NCBI GenBank assembly: GCA_963666905.2
Contig: OY763008.1
Span: forward strand, 4,092,001 to 4,156,000
Source of the DNA: SP197 sp963666905
Lineage (GTDB): Bacteria > Pseudomonadota > Alphaproteobacteria > SP197
Direction: 5' to 3'
DNA: 64,000 bases
The first letter of the stretch is position 1, and every line of letters starts with the position of its first letter. Below, in pieces: positions 17,432 to 29,007 of this stretch. The notes beneath the pieces were generated by a model. That model worked only from the letters and a program-made list of their open reading frames with translations, searched no databases and was not told the DNA's origin. The position numbers and the translations under genes were made by a program.

Positions 17432-17698
17432 CCCATCCATACCAGGACCGTCGCCTGCCTGCGGAGCGGTCTCGACGATCTGCTCGCCTGCTTTGGCCAC
17501 ACCACCCTTGAAGAGCGAAGGCAGCTGCGAACCACCAACGCCATCGAACGACGCTTCCGCAAGGTCCGTCGGCGAACCCGGCCCATGGGAACCTTCCAGG
17601 AGCGATCCTCCATGGACCGCATCCTTTGCGCCGTCTTCATCCACGAAAACAAATTTCAGGGAATCAGTGCCCCAGTCTCACAGACACACAAATCCTGA
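17432..17698 (+). pseudogene. IS256-family (mutator) transposase, C-terminal fragment
   Basis: The frame ending at TGA 17696-17698 reads CLRSGLDDLLACFGHTTLEE, then RTTNAIERRFRKVRRRTRP, MGTFQERSSMDRIL and FIHENK. This is the C-terminal end of IS256-type transposases, including the RTTN-IER motif near the catalytic Glu. Only about 85-90 residues remain; the N-terminal and central catalytic parts are absent and no inverted repeats are evident. It is a decayed IS at the left border of the island. Confidence 0.85.
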
Positions 17699-17751
17699 CG
17701 TCACCCATCAGCGTCTTCGTTCGGCGCACGATCCTTCCAATTTTTACTCTC

Positions 17752-18025
17752 ATGGTCTTCTTGTGGACTGCACCCGTCTTCGCATATGACAAAATGGCAT
17801 TCGGGTACGCAGGCACGCGCAGTGACGCCTGCTACGACGCGCGTGACTTCATCAACCGGATGGAACTTGCGGCTGCCTCGAATGCCAGCGTTGACAGATG
17901 TCACTGTTATGAGGAGAATGGAGGGTAGACCGGTGAATTTCTTTACGAATTGGAAGGTTTCTGATCGGTCGACCGATAGCCAATGGATTCAAATTCGTGC
18001 AGATTGCAAGGAGAATCAATCATGA
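17752..18025 (+). pseudogene. small secreted Cys-containing protein, frameshifted
   Basis: Frame 1 runs from ATG 17752 (hydrophobic VFLWTAPVFA then YDKMAFGYAG) through ACYDARDFINRM and DRCHCYEENGG to a stop at 17928. Removing one G from the GGAGGG run near 17920 joins it to the frame reading RPVNFFTNWKVSDRSTDSQW and ending ADCKENQS at 18025. That gives a 90-aa exported protein with conserved-looking C and W positions. The end overlaps the next start as ATGA, which supports the join. The IS remnant lies directly upstream and may have removed the true start: an uninterrupted signal-peptide-like VRRTILPIFTL precedes the ATG. No family recognised. Confidence 0.55.
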
Positions 18026-18420
18026 GAGTGAAGTATCTCGCCAGTGTGCTGGTCTCGACGGTTGTTCTCACGTTTGCGCACCATTCCAACGCGCAGGAAA
18101 AAATTGAGGTTTCGGAATCCTGCCTCCTGGATTTTCTTGTTATTCAACGGGCAGCCGCATACAATCATGGCTTCAACACGGTCTGGGATCGGGCATACGA
18201 CATGAAGGAACGTATGGAAGCCGAAATCTACGACGTGGAAACGGAGGACATGTATAATGGCGCAATACAAATAACCAACGATATCATTGATTTGTACGAC
18301 GGCGACGAAATCATGCAGGACATGGACAGGCTTTTTGGTCGAATTGGGGGCAAGTATGATTTGCCAGAAGGAAGAGAGGTGTCACACCTTCGTCAGCGGG
18401 TGTTTGATTCAGATTGCTGA
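18022..18420 (+). CDS. small periplasmic protein, unknown
   Basis: 132 aa from ATG 18022 with a strong ribosome binding site AAGGAG at 18008-18013. A typical signal peptide (MRVKYLASVLVSTVVL, cleavage after SNA) is followed by an acidic helical protein with two cysteines (ESCLLDF and the terminal DSDC), perhaps a disulfide. It overlaps the preceding frameshifted gene by 4 bases, so they formed an operon. Base composition is clearly lower in GC than the surrounding chromosome, pointing to transfer. Function not recognised. Confidence 0.7.
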   Translation: MRVKYLASVLVSTVVLTFAHHSNAQEKIEVSESCLLDFLVIQRAAAYNHGFNTVWDRAYDMKERMEAEIYDVETEDMYNGAIQITNDIIDLYDGDEIMQDMDRLFGRIGGKYDLPEGREVSHLRQRVFDSDC

Positions 18421-18537
18421 TGTCATCGATCGCCGAATTCATTCACAGAGGTAAAGCAGAAGCGACGCCGGGACCATCTCCAAAGAACGCCCGCCACTCG
18501 CTCCGGCCGGCCGGGCATACTCTCACCGAGGCCCGCA

Positions 18538-21686
<3,149 letters not shown>

Positions 21687-21690
<4 letters not shown>

Positions 21691-21851
21691 TCAAGATTCA
21701 CCGCGGGTCGGAAGTACCTGTCGATTGAGCCGAAGGCCGTTAGATGCAGATACCGGAATCGAAAGCCAGCGGCGTCGAACCCCGCTTCGGTTCGGCAGTG
21801 CTCGAAGCCGAGCCCGATCAGAGAGTCGAGGGTTTGGTATCGGCCGCTCAA
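21687..21851 (-). CDS. 54-aa open frame between hsdS and hsdR, overlapping both
   Basis: A frame from TTG 21851 to TGA 21687 fills the gap between the two subunit genes exactly. Its TTG overlaps the hsdS TGA (TTGA) and its TGA overlaps the hsdR ATG (ATGA). The predicted peptide contains LDSLIGLGFEHCRTEAGFD and ends FGSIDRYFRPAVNLE; it is aromatic-rich and soluble-looking, with no recognised domain. Most third codon positions are G or C, as in the flanking genes. The double 4-base coupling argues for translation; the peptide is otherwise unsupported. Confidence 0.5.
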
Positions 21852-23476
21852 ATCGCAGTCTCCACGATGCGTTCGGCATCACGAACGCGGATTTCACCGG
21901 ATACAAGCTTCGGCAGGAGAACATCTCGGATTTGCGCTAAGACACTGTTTTCCCTCGTATTCGCGACAATGCTACCATAAAGTGGTCCAGCGATGCTGTG
22001 ATAGACCCTGAGAACTTCCCGTGATGGCACTGCAACAAGAATAGGACGGAAGACCTTCTTGCTGATTTCCGAAAATGTAGAACCACCGGCAATGCCCCTG
22101 ATATGGTCGAGATTCTCGTAACACCAGCAGAGTACGAAGAGATTTGAAAGCCGCTTTCTGCAGATCATAGCTATGAAGCCTTGATTAACGGCGGTCGGGA
22201 CACTGGCAATGGCTAAGTATCCAATTGGTGCGCGAGATGACAAAAGTACTGTGCCGATTGGTAAAAGACCAGAGCTGATCTTCTCTACACCCGCGTCGGT
22301 GACCTTGCGTTCCGTTCCCAGCAACACAGGAGACGACAGTTTTGAGAGATCCTTCGGCGTAGCCCAGCAGTGCTCTCCCTCCTTCCAGTATACAAGCTCT
22401 TTTGTGCTGGGAGTTGCACCTCCCAAGACATCGACTTCTTGGCCGATCTGTGAGACTTCCCAACCCTCCGGTATCTCCCCGATCTCGGAATCGACAAGGC
22501 GTTCAGGGAAGAGGTCAGCGAGTGGCTTGGGCAGGCCGGGATCGCGCCCCGCCATCTTGGCGCGGACGGGGTCGAAGTCGACAAACCACGACTTGAACAG
22601 GGCGCGGGCCATTGCCTCCAGCGTCTCGTTCATGCGCCGATTCAGCTCAATCTTGTCGTCCAGCGTCCCGAGGATGTGGGCGATCGTGCGTTGTTCGGGA
22701 AGAGGCGGAAGAGCTATCTGCAAACGTTCGATGTCAATCGGTCTGATTGACGGATAGGTTGATGTGCTGTGCTCAGCGATAGTATGAAGTCGCTCAACAA
22801 TATGGTCTTGTGAGACAAACCAATAGATGAAACCAGTGTCTGCCAGCTTCTCTTTTCCTCGGAATACAGCGAAACCTGTTGATACCAGAAAATTGTCAGG
22901 AATGTCTCTCAGAAGCCCAAAATGCTTCTGATTTGGGCGAACAGTCGAGTAAATGATGTCGCCTGGTTGAGCTTTTCTTCGAGCTCGACTGGGGAGTTTG
23001 TCCTTGTCAAGAACAAGATGTTGCACGTGCAGTATCCTGTTTTCCGTTACATTGCCGGTGTCAAGATAATTCACGAATGGCCATGCCTCAGTCGGCGAGT
23101 AGGTGGACTCATTCATTAAAATACAATTTCCAAGAGGTATGGCCTCCCGCCTGCTTGTGTGATCTGATGACTCCACCAACACCGAATACTCCGCCTTAAT
23201 CTGTTTGCGAAATTCCTCAGGAACGTCATCCCACACAAACAGCTCCACCCGAAACGGCAGATCACTGTCCTCAAACGCTTCTCGCAGACTTCCAATCCAG
23301 TGGCGTTGATCTGATGTGGCGAAGACAACAAGATCGAGATCAGACTGAGGCCGTGAGGTCCACTTGCCTCGAGAGCCGTAGACCCATGCGGTCGTGTCCG
23401 GCAGATAGCGTTCCAGCAGAGTCAGGATTGTCTCGCGCTGCTTGGCCGAGATATCAATATGCTGCTCTATTCCCAT
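21848..23476 (-). CDS. hsdS: HsdS specificity subunit with N-terminal MntA-like nucleotidyltransferase domain
   Basis: 542 aa fusion. Residues 1-105 form a minimal nucleotidyltransferase: GS at 34-35, exactly ten residues, then D46-L-D48 (the GSX10DXD signature of MntA), and a third acidic residue E78 in FRVELFVWDD. Residues about 110-542 are a full HsdS: TRD1, central conserved helix (PLPEQRTIAHILGTLDDKIE, SWFVDFDPVRAKM), TRD2 starting at IPEGWEVSQIG, and the distal conserved region (LAQIRDVLLPKLVSGEI). HsdS sets the DNA target of both methylation and cleavage. MntA-type enzymes AMPylate and silence HepT toxins, and the upstream gene encodes a HepT-like protein overlapping this one by 10 bases. 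The fusion is continuous, with no stop or frameshift. Confidence 0.88.
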   Translation of the reverse strand: MGIEQHIDISAKQRETILTLLERYLPDTTAWVYGSRGKWTSRPQSDLDLVVFATSDQRHWIGSLREAFEDSDLPFRVELFVWDDVPEEFRKQIKAEYSVLVESSDHTSRREAIPLGNCILMNESTYSPTEAWPFVNYLDTGNVTENRILHVQHLVLDKDKLPSRARRKAQPGDIIYSTVRPNQKHFGLLRDIPDNFLVSTGFAVFRGKEKLADTGFIYWFVSQDHIVERLHTIAEHSTSTYPSIRPIDIERLQIALPPLPEQRTIAHILGTLDDKIELNRRMNETLEAMARALFKSWFVDFDPVRAKMAGRDPGLPKPLADLFPERLVDSEIGEIPEGWEVSQIGQEVDVLGGATPSTKELVYWKEGEHCWATPKDLSKLSSPVLLGTERKVTDAGVEKISSGLLPIGTVLLSSRAPIGYLAIASVPTAVNQGFIAMICRKRLSNLFVLCWCYENLDHIRGIAGGSTFSEISKKVFRPILVAVPSREVLRVYHSIAGPLYGSIVANTRENSVLAQIRDVLLPKLVSGEIRVRDAERIVETAI

Positions 23477-23883
23477 GTTTCCACAGTCATGGTCTGGTAC
23501 AAGCCAATAGCGTCATCGATGAAGTCCGGCATCAGTTCCAGGCAGTCTTTTGCCTTTTCACCGTCGTAGTCGTGTGTCGTGCCGATGCGGGCATCGACAT
23601 ACTTCAACCACTGATCTGGTGGAGAGGTGAATAGCTCGTTCTCGTACGCCAACCGGATGAGAGGTTTAGGACTGTTTGGCACATCGGCGCGGCCCAAGCC
23701 CTCTATCATGTATCGTCGCAACACCTTCCACAGGCAATCGTAGCATGTCTCGAAGCGTTGGATAACTGATTCAGCGATGCCATCGCGGGTCAGTTCCGAT
23801 AACCCGGGGTCCTGATGACGATGGTTCTCGTACTGCTCTTCAAGCCGCTTGAGCGACAGCCTGAATTTTTCATAGTCGATCAT
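23467..23883 (-). CDS. HepT-like HEPN protein (HI0074-type nucleotidyltransferase partner), candidate RNase toxin
   Basis: 138 aa all-helical protein of the HI0074/HepT family: FETCYDCLWKVLRRYM, then SPKPLIRLAYENELF, and the HEPN catalytic motif R99-IGTT-H104-D-Y106, which fits RX4HXY. In HepT/MntA pairs R and H form the RNase site and the Tyr is the residue AMPylated by MntA. The matching nucleotidyltransferase is fused to HsdS just downstream, overlapping by 10 bases. It may therefore be a toxin held in check by the restriction complex; that link is inferred. A non-toxic structural role is possible. Confidence 0.82.
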   Translation of the reverse strand: MIDYEKFRLSLKRLEEQYENHRHQDPGLSELTRDGIAESVIQRFETCYDCLWKVLRRYMIEGLGRADVPNSPKPLIRLAYENELFTSPPDQWLKYVDARIGTTHDYDGEKAKDCLELMPDFIDDAIGLYQTMTVETWE

Positions 23884-23896
23884 GAGGTGTTCGTCT

Positions 23897-24133
23897 TCAG
23901 TTGGACAGGCGGCCTAGAACCAGTGCGTCCACGGGGGCCGATGACCGTTTTGGCACATCGCGCGGATCCTCGTGTTGGCCCTGCCATCCGTGGACACCTG
24001 TATTCAGTTGAATCTTCATCACGGAAATCTGCTCCATGGATAGATCGTCCCAACCCTCCTCGTAGCCGTTCACCACGACACGCATTTGCGGCGGGTAGCT
24101 TTCGAGAAGCAGTATGAGTTCACCGACTGTCAT
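23897..24133 (-). CDS. 78-aa restriction-operon-associated small protein
   Basis: Starts at ATG 24133, overlapping the hsdM stop as ATGA, and ends 13 bases before the HEPN gene. The sequence begins MTVGELILLLESYPPQMRV, contains VNGYEEGWDDL and ends VDALVLGRLSN. From memory, small proteins with this ELI...V.GYE.G.DD pattern occur beside type I restriction genes and in phages, without known function. No catalytic motif is seen. Tight packing between hsdM and the HEPN gene suggests it works with the complex or regulates it. Confidence 0.72.
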   Translation of the reverse strand: MTVGELILLLESYPPQMRVVVNGYEEGWDDLSMEQISVMKIQLNTGVHGWQGQHEDPRDVPKRSSAPVDALVLGRLSN

Positions 24134-25710
24134 TTGTTCATGAATCCCAGTCTTTCGAGATTTGTCTCGATGGCCTTGTCCAGCCGTGTGCCTTCGGCCT
24201 GTTGCTCGCACAGCCGGGCGACGAGGCGTTTCATCTTGTCCTCGAACGGCTCGTCATCCTCCTCCCGAGGGGCTGCGCCGACATAGCGGCCCGGCGTCAG
24301 CACATGGCCGTGCTTGCGCACCTCCTCCAGCGCAACGCTCTTGCAGAAACCTGGCACATCGGCGTAGGTATCGGCGGCCTCCTTGCCTTGCCACGCGTGG
24401 TAGGTGTCGGCGATGCGGGCGATATCGTTGTCGGTCAGTTCGCGGTGAGTGCGGTCCACCATGGAGCCGAGCGAGCGGGCGTCAATAAAGAGGATCTCTC
24501 CAGACCGGTCGCGGAACCGGCCGTCGGTGCGGTCGCGGGCGAGGAACCACAGACAGACCGGAATCTGGGTCGAATAGAAAAGCTGGCCAGGCAGCGCCAC
24601 CATGCAGTCTACCAGGCCCGCTTCGATCAGGTTTCTGCGTATCTCGCCCTCGCCCGACTGGGCGGACGACATGGAACCGTTGGCGAGCACGAAGCCGGCT
24701 GTGCCCCTCGGCGCAAGGTGGTGGACGATGTGCTGCACCCAGGCGAAGTTCGCATTGCCCTTGGGCGGGACGCCATGTTGCCAGCGCCTGTCGCCGGCGA
24801 GGCGTTCGCCGCCCCAGTCGGAGACGTTGAAGGGCGGGTTGGCGAGGATGAAGTCGGCCCTGAGGTCCGGGTGGCGGTCGTTGTGGAAACTGTCGCCGTG
24901 GGCGATCCGCCCCTCGATGCCGCGGATGGCGAGGTTCATCTGGGCGATCCGCCATGTCGTGTGGTTCGACTCCTGGCCCCAGATCGAAATGTCGCCGCGC
25001 GCCCTGCCGCCGTTGTTGTTGCCGCTGGCGTGCGCCTCGATGAAGGCGACCGACTGCACGAACATGCCCGACGAGCCGCAGCAGGGGTCGTAGATCCGCC
25101 CGCGCCAGGGCTCCAGCATCTCGACAAGGAGCTTCACCACGCAGCGGGGCGTGTAGAACTCGCCACCCTTCTTGCCTTCCGCGTTCGCGAACCGCGACAG
25201 GAAGTATTCGTAGACGCGGCCGAGCACGTCCTTCGAGCGGGCCTCTTGGTCGCCCACCGCGATGTTGCTGACCATGTCGATGAGCTGACCGAGCCGCCGC
25301 TTGTCGAGGGCCGGGCGCGCATAGTCCTTGGGCAGCACGTCCTTCAGCACAGGATTGTCGCGTTCGATGCCGGCCATTGCGCCGTCGACGAGCTGGCCGA
25401 CGGTAGGCTGGCGCGCCTGGGCCTTCAGATGGATCCAGCGGGCCTCGGGCGGCACCCAGAAGATGTTCTCGGCGCGGTACTCGTCCGGATCCTCCGGGTC
25501 GGCGCCCTCGTCCTGCTCCGCCACGAGACGGGTGTGCCTCTCCTCGAAGGCGTCTGAGATGTACTTGAGGAAGATCAGCCCGAGGACGACATGCTTGTAC
25601 TCGGCGGCATCCATGGAGCCGCGTAGCGCGTCGGCCATGCGCCAAAGCTCCGTCTCGTAGCCCGTCGTCGCGCCCTGAGCTTCCCGCTTTTTCGTTTGCT
25701 TCCCTGACAT
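24130..25710 (-). CDS. hsdM: type I restriction-modification methylase HsdM
   Basis: N6-adenine methyltransferase subunit, 526 aa from ATG 25710 (MSGKQTKKREAQG), which has GGGAG about 7 bases upstream. The open frame extends to 25812 but lacks a site there. The N-terminal helical domain includes LWRMADALRGSMDAAEYKHV; the catalytic domain has FYTPRCVVKLLVEML, the SAM motif DPCCGSSGMF and the motif IV tetrapeptide NPPF. It is complete and is the first gene of the operon hsdM, small gene, HEPN, MNT-hsdS, small frame, hsdR. Confidence 0.95.
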   Translation of the reverse strand: MSGKQTKKREAQGATTGYETELWRMADALRGSMDAAEYKHVVLGLIFLKYISDAFEERHTRLVAEQDEGADPEDPDEYRAENIFWVPPEARWIHLKAQARQPTVGQLVDGAMAGIERDNPVLKDVLPKDYARPALDKRRLGQLIDMVSNIAVGDQEARSKDVLGRVYEYFLSRFANAEGKKGGEFYTPRCVVKLLVEMLEPWRGRIYDPCCGSSGMFVQSVAFIEAHASGNNNGGRARGDISIWGQESNHTTWRIAQMNLAIRGIEGRIAHGDSFHNDRHPDLRADFILANPPFNVSDWGGERLAGDRRWQHGVPPKGNANFAWVQHIVHHLAPRGTAGFVLANGSMSSAQSGEGEIRRNLIEAGLVDCMVALPGQLFYSTQIPVCLWFLARDRTDGRFRDRSGEILFIDARSLGSMVDRTHRELTDNDIARIADTYHAWQGKEAADTYADVPGFCKSVALEEVRKHGHVLTPGRYVGAAPREEDDEPFEDKMKRLVARLCEQQAEGTRLDKAIETNLERLGFMNK

Positions 25711-26223
25711 GCGAACTCCCTTGCACATTCGATGCCGCGCCGCAAGCGCAAGGACGCTGATGGTGTCCCGGGCTTTGCGTCCATCAAGATATCCGAAAGG
25801 CGGGGCCGGCACGCTCCGGCCGCCACTGTCGGCAGGTTGGCGGCGAGATTTTGGAGGTCAGCTCTTGCAGACTCAACAGCTGCTCGAAGGTCACGGACAT
25901 TCCACCATATCGCCGTGTTACTTTCGATGAACAGCCGTTTCAGCGATCAACGCATCCTGACTATTGTTGTCTTTTTTCTTGCACCGATACAAAAGATCCA
26001 AAAACCTGCCACACCTGAATCACCTTTTCCCACCGGATGCAGTGATCATTCCCGACGGGATGTTCCCAATGCACCCCGCCACTGGAAAATGTCCTTTGTC
26101 GTTCAAGGGCCGCTGCAGCGCTTGTTCGAACGCGCCTTGCAGTTGCCCATGGTCACCGCGGCGTCGCTCGTCTTGCGACCTCCATGGGGAAGAACATCCC
26201 CGCCGGGACTGCCCGTGCCCCCG
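25711..26223 (-). other. 513-base non-coding border of the restriction island
   Basis: No convincing gene on either strand. On the minus strand GGGAA occurs three times at 26067-26063, 26053-26049 and 26031-26027, within sequence of the form TTGGGAACATCCC / TCGGGAATGATCA / GTGGGAAAAGGTG. This resembles the repeated ends of some IS21-type elements, so the stretch may be an IS relic. The hsdM promoter should lie here, but no box pair stands out. A T/A-rich patch sits at about 25970-26005. Confidence 0.3.
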
Positions 26224-27438
26224 TCAGGGACGGATCGTCGCGGCGCGAATCCTTGGTTCGAGGAAGACATAGGCGACAAGGAGCGCCATCAGCACGACGT
26301 TCATGACGAAGGGGGCCGGGGTCCACAGCATGTAGAGCGGCATGGCGATCAGCGGGCTGAGAACGTGGCCGGCGGCGCCCGTGCCGATGAGGGCCCCGGC
26401 CGCCGCTCCCTGTTCGTGGGGCGAGACCGCGAGCGAGGCGGCCGTCGCGAAGCCCGGGCGCAGCATGGCCATGCCGACGCCGAAGAGCACCATGGCGACG
26501 ACCATGACCGGATAGGACTCCACGGCCAGGAACAGCACGAACCCTGAGAGCGCGACCGGACCGCCGGCGCGCACAAGGAGCCCGGGGCCGATCCTGAGGC
26601 GCGGCACGGCGACGATCTGGAACGCCAGGGCGGCGATGGCCGCCAGCGTCAGCCCGACGCCCACCTTGCGGGCCGCCTCCTCGGCATCGAACTGGAGCGT
26701 GTCCATCATGAAGAACGCGACCGTCTGCATCGACGCGGCATGGCAGACGCTCATGATCACGCTGCCGATGACGAACGGCATGATCCGGCGGTCGAGAAGC
26801 GAGATTCGCGGTGTCCTCCTGGACGCCGAGGTCCGGCGCGTCTCGGGAAGACGGGCGGCAAGCAGCAGGACGCTCAGGCAGGCGATGATGCAGACCGCGA
26901 CCAGGGGTGCGAGCAGGTGGGCGCCCACCAGGAGGGCGCCGAGCCCGGGACCGAACACCACCCCGGTATTGAAGGCGGCATTGATCATCGATATGCCGCC
27001 CGTCCGCTCGGAACGGTTCGTCCTGTCGGCGATGTAGCCCTGCGCGGCGGGGAAGGAGCCCGATCCGAGAGCGCCGTTGATCATGCGGGCGAGGATCATC
27101 AGGGGCAGGGCGACCATCACCGGAAGCCAGCCGGAGAGGCCCGCCTCGATGGCGAGGACGAAGAGCATCATGGAGCCGGCGTAGGCCGCGACACCCATGA
27201 CGAGGATGGGCTTGCGCCCCACAATGTCGCTGCGGCGGCCCCAGAACGGGCTCATCGTGGCCCACATGCCGCCGGAGATGGCGAAGACGAGCCCGACGTG
27301 CCATTCCTCGAGGCCCATCGTGCGTCCGATGGGGGGAAGCACCGAGAAGAGCAGAGACTGTCCGAGCCCGACGCAGATCAGGCTGGCAAAGAGAATGCGG
27401 AAGGCCGCCTTCTGCGGCCTGGCGTCGGCGCCCGCCAC
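26224..27438 (-). CDS. MFS transporter
   Basis: 404 aa with about 12 hydrophobic segments in two bundles. The loop 2-3 signature WGRRSDIVGRKPIL is well conserved, and the central loop contains LPETRRTSASRRTPR. It is probably a drug or metabolite exporter of the DHA1 type; the substrate is unknown. It lies 21 bases downstream of an amidase gene on the same strand, so the two are probably cotranscribed. Confidence 0.88.
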   Translation of the reverse strand: MAGADARPQKAAFRILFASLICVGLGQSLLFSVLPPIGRTMGLEEWHVGLVFAISGGMWATMSPFWGRRSDIVGRKPILVMGVAAYAGSMMLFVLAIEAGLSGWLPVMVALPLMILARMINGALGSGSFPAAQGYIADRTNRSERTGGISMINAAFNTGVVFGPGLGALLVGAHLLAPLVAVCIIACLSVLLLAARLPETRRTSASRRTPRISLLDRRIMPFVIGSVIMSVCHAASMQTVAFFMMDTLQFDAEEAARKVGVGLTLAAIAALAFQIVAVPRLRIGPGLLVRAGGPVALSGFVLFLAVESYPVMVVAMVLFGVGMAMLRPGFATAASLAVSPHEQGAAAGALIGTGAAGHVLSPLIAMPLYMLWTPAPFVMNVVLMALLVAYVFLEPRIRAATIRP

Positions 27439-27459
27439 GGAACGGTCCGTCGGGACGAT

Positions 27460-28872
27460 TCAGATCGATGGCGTGCGGTGCGCCCAGGGCCGGAGCTTCT
27501 CGACGGCGGCTCCGATACCGAGCACCGTCGGCTCGTCGAAACGCCGCCCGACGATCTGCAGCGACGTCGGCAGACCGTCCGCGGTCGTGCCGGACGGCAC
27601 GGAGAGCGCCGGGCACTGCGAGACGTTGTTGAACACGAGCGTCATGTCGTTCGAGCGCAGCTTGCCGTCCGCGGTCTCCCCGAGCGCCTCGCTGTCGGTC
27701 CCTTCGGCATCGGGTGCGGGGCCCGGGGTGGTCGGACAGATCAGGGCGTCGTGCGTCTCGAAGACATCGCACAGCCGGCGCCACTGCCGCGTCCGCACGA
27801 ATTCGAGGCGCTTGAAGCTGATGGCGTCCATCGTGCGGGCCGCTTCGAACATGGCGACGATGTTGGGGTCGAGGTCGTCGCGCCTGTCGTCGAGATGCTG
27901 TTCGAAGAAGGCGGCGAGGTACACGTTCCAGTAGGCGAGCCAGGCGTCGGCGCACTCCCGGGTCCACCCGAGATCGACCTCATCGACCGTGGCGCCGGCG
28001 CCGCGCAGGGCCTCGGCGCAGGCCTCCACGTTGGCGGCGACCTCCGGATCGACATGGTAGAAGCCGAGATCGACGTCCATGGCGATCCTCTTGCCTGCGA
28101 CCCCGCAGGTCAGCGGCCGCTCGAGGGCAAGCGGCACCGGATTCGACATGATGTCGTACTCGAACGGACCCTGGCAGACCTCGAGGAAGAGGGCGGCGTC
28201 ATCGAGGGTCCGGGCGAGCGGTCCGAAGTGGCTGATGTTGTCGAAGACCGACGCCAGGATGGTCATCGGAATGCGCCCCAGGCTCGGCTTCAGGCCGACG
28301 ATGCCGCAGAACGCCGCCGGGATGCGCACCGAGCCGCCCATGTCGGAGCCTTCGGCGAGCGGCACGCACCCCGATGCCACGGCAGCGCCGGACCCGCCGG
28401 ACGATCCTCCCGGGGTGCGCGACGGATTCCAGGGATTGCGCGTCACGCCCCACAGCGGGGAGTGTGTGAATCCGTCATGGGCGAACTCGGGCGTGGTCGT
28501 CTTGCCCACCATGACGGCGCCTGCGCCGAGAATATCCTTCACCACGAGGGCATCCTCCTCGGGCACGTTGTCCCGGTAGACCCTGCTTCCCAGCGTCGTC
28601 GTCTTGCCGGCCGTCGGCGTGAAATCCTTGATGGCGACCGGCACGCCGTGAAGCGGCCCGAGCGGCCGGCCCTTCATGACCGCGTCCTCGGCGGCGCGCG
28701 CCTTCTCCAGGGCCTCCTCGGGATAGGTGAAGCAGAAGCAGTTCAGGGCGCCGTTAACCTCCTCGATGCGCTCGAGGCTGTTCCGCGTGACCTCGACCGG
28801 CGAGATCTGCCGCCCGGCGATCAGGCGCGCGAGCTCCGTGGCGGGGGTGTAGCAAAGATCGAGGTTCGCCAT
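27460..28872 (-). CDS. amidase (amidase signature family)
   Basis: 470 aa from ATG 28872 (MANLDLCYTPATELARL). It contains the catalytic Lys in VAIKDF and the Ser-cisSer-Ser site in TPGGSSGGSGAAVASG with GSDMGGSVRIPAAFCG. Such enzymes hydrolyse small amides; the substrate is not deducible, and the absence of gatB/gatC nearby argues against a GatA role. The frame is open far upstream of 28872, but that part is antisense to zapE. Confidence 0.9.
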   Translation of the reverse strand: MANLDLCYTPATELARLIAGRQISPVEVTRNSLERIEEVNGALNCFCFTYPEEALEKARAAEDAVMKGRPLGPLHGVPVAIKDFTPTAGKTTTLGSRVYRDNVPEEDALVVKDILGAGAVMVGKTTTPEFAHDGFTHSPLWGVTRNPWNPSRTPGGSSGGSGAAVASGCVPLAEGSDMGGSVRIPAAFCGIVGLKPSLGRIPMTILASVFDNISHFGPLARTLDDAALFLEVCQGPFEYDIMSNPVPLALERPLTCGVAGKRIAMDVDLGFYHVDPEVAANVEACAEALRGAGATVDEVDLGWTRECADAWLAYWNVYLAAFFEQHLDDRRDDLDPNIVAMFEAARTMDAISFKRLEFVRTRQWRRLCDVFETHDALICPTTPGPAPDAEGTDSEALGETADGKLRSNDMTLVFNNVSQCPALSVPSGTTADGLPTSLQIVGRRFDEPTVLGIGAAVEKLRPWAHRTPSI

Positions 28873-29007
28873 GATGTCCGTGTCCTCCGGGCCTTGAGGC
28901 GACTCTACACGCCCGGCCGTGGCCATGGCCAACCGATACGGTTTCCGGGGCGCTTGCCGCACGGTCCCGGTTCCGACAGGCTGCCCGCCGGCGGCGGCAG
29001 CGGTTCC

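Noticed and set aside
17267..17644. Minus-strand frame across the transposase remnant
   Set aside because: The plus strand encodes recognisable IS256 transposase sequence; the minus product has no motif.
26740..29007. Long in-frame extension upstream of zapE
   Set aside because: It is antisense to the MFS and amidase genes, and zapE begins naturally at ATG 29008.
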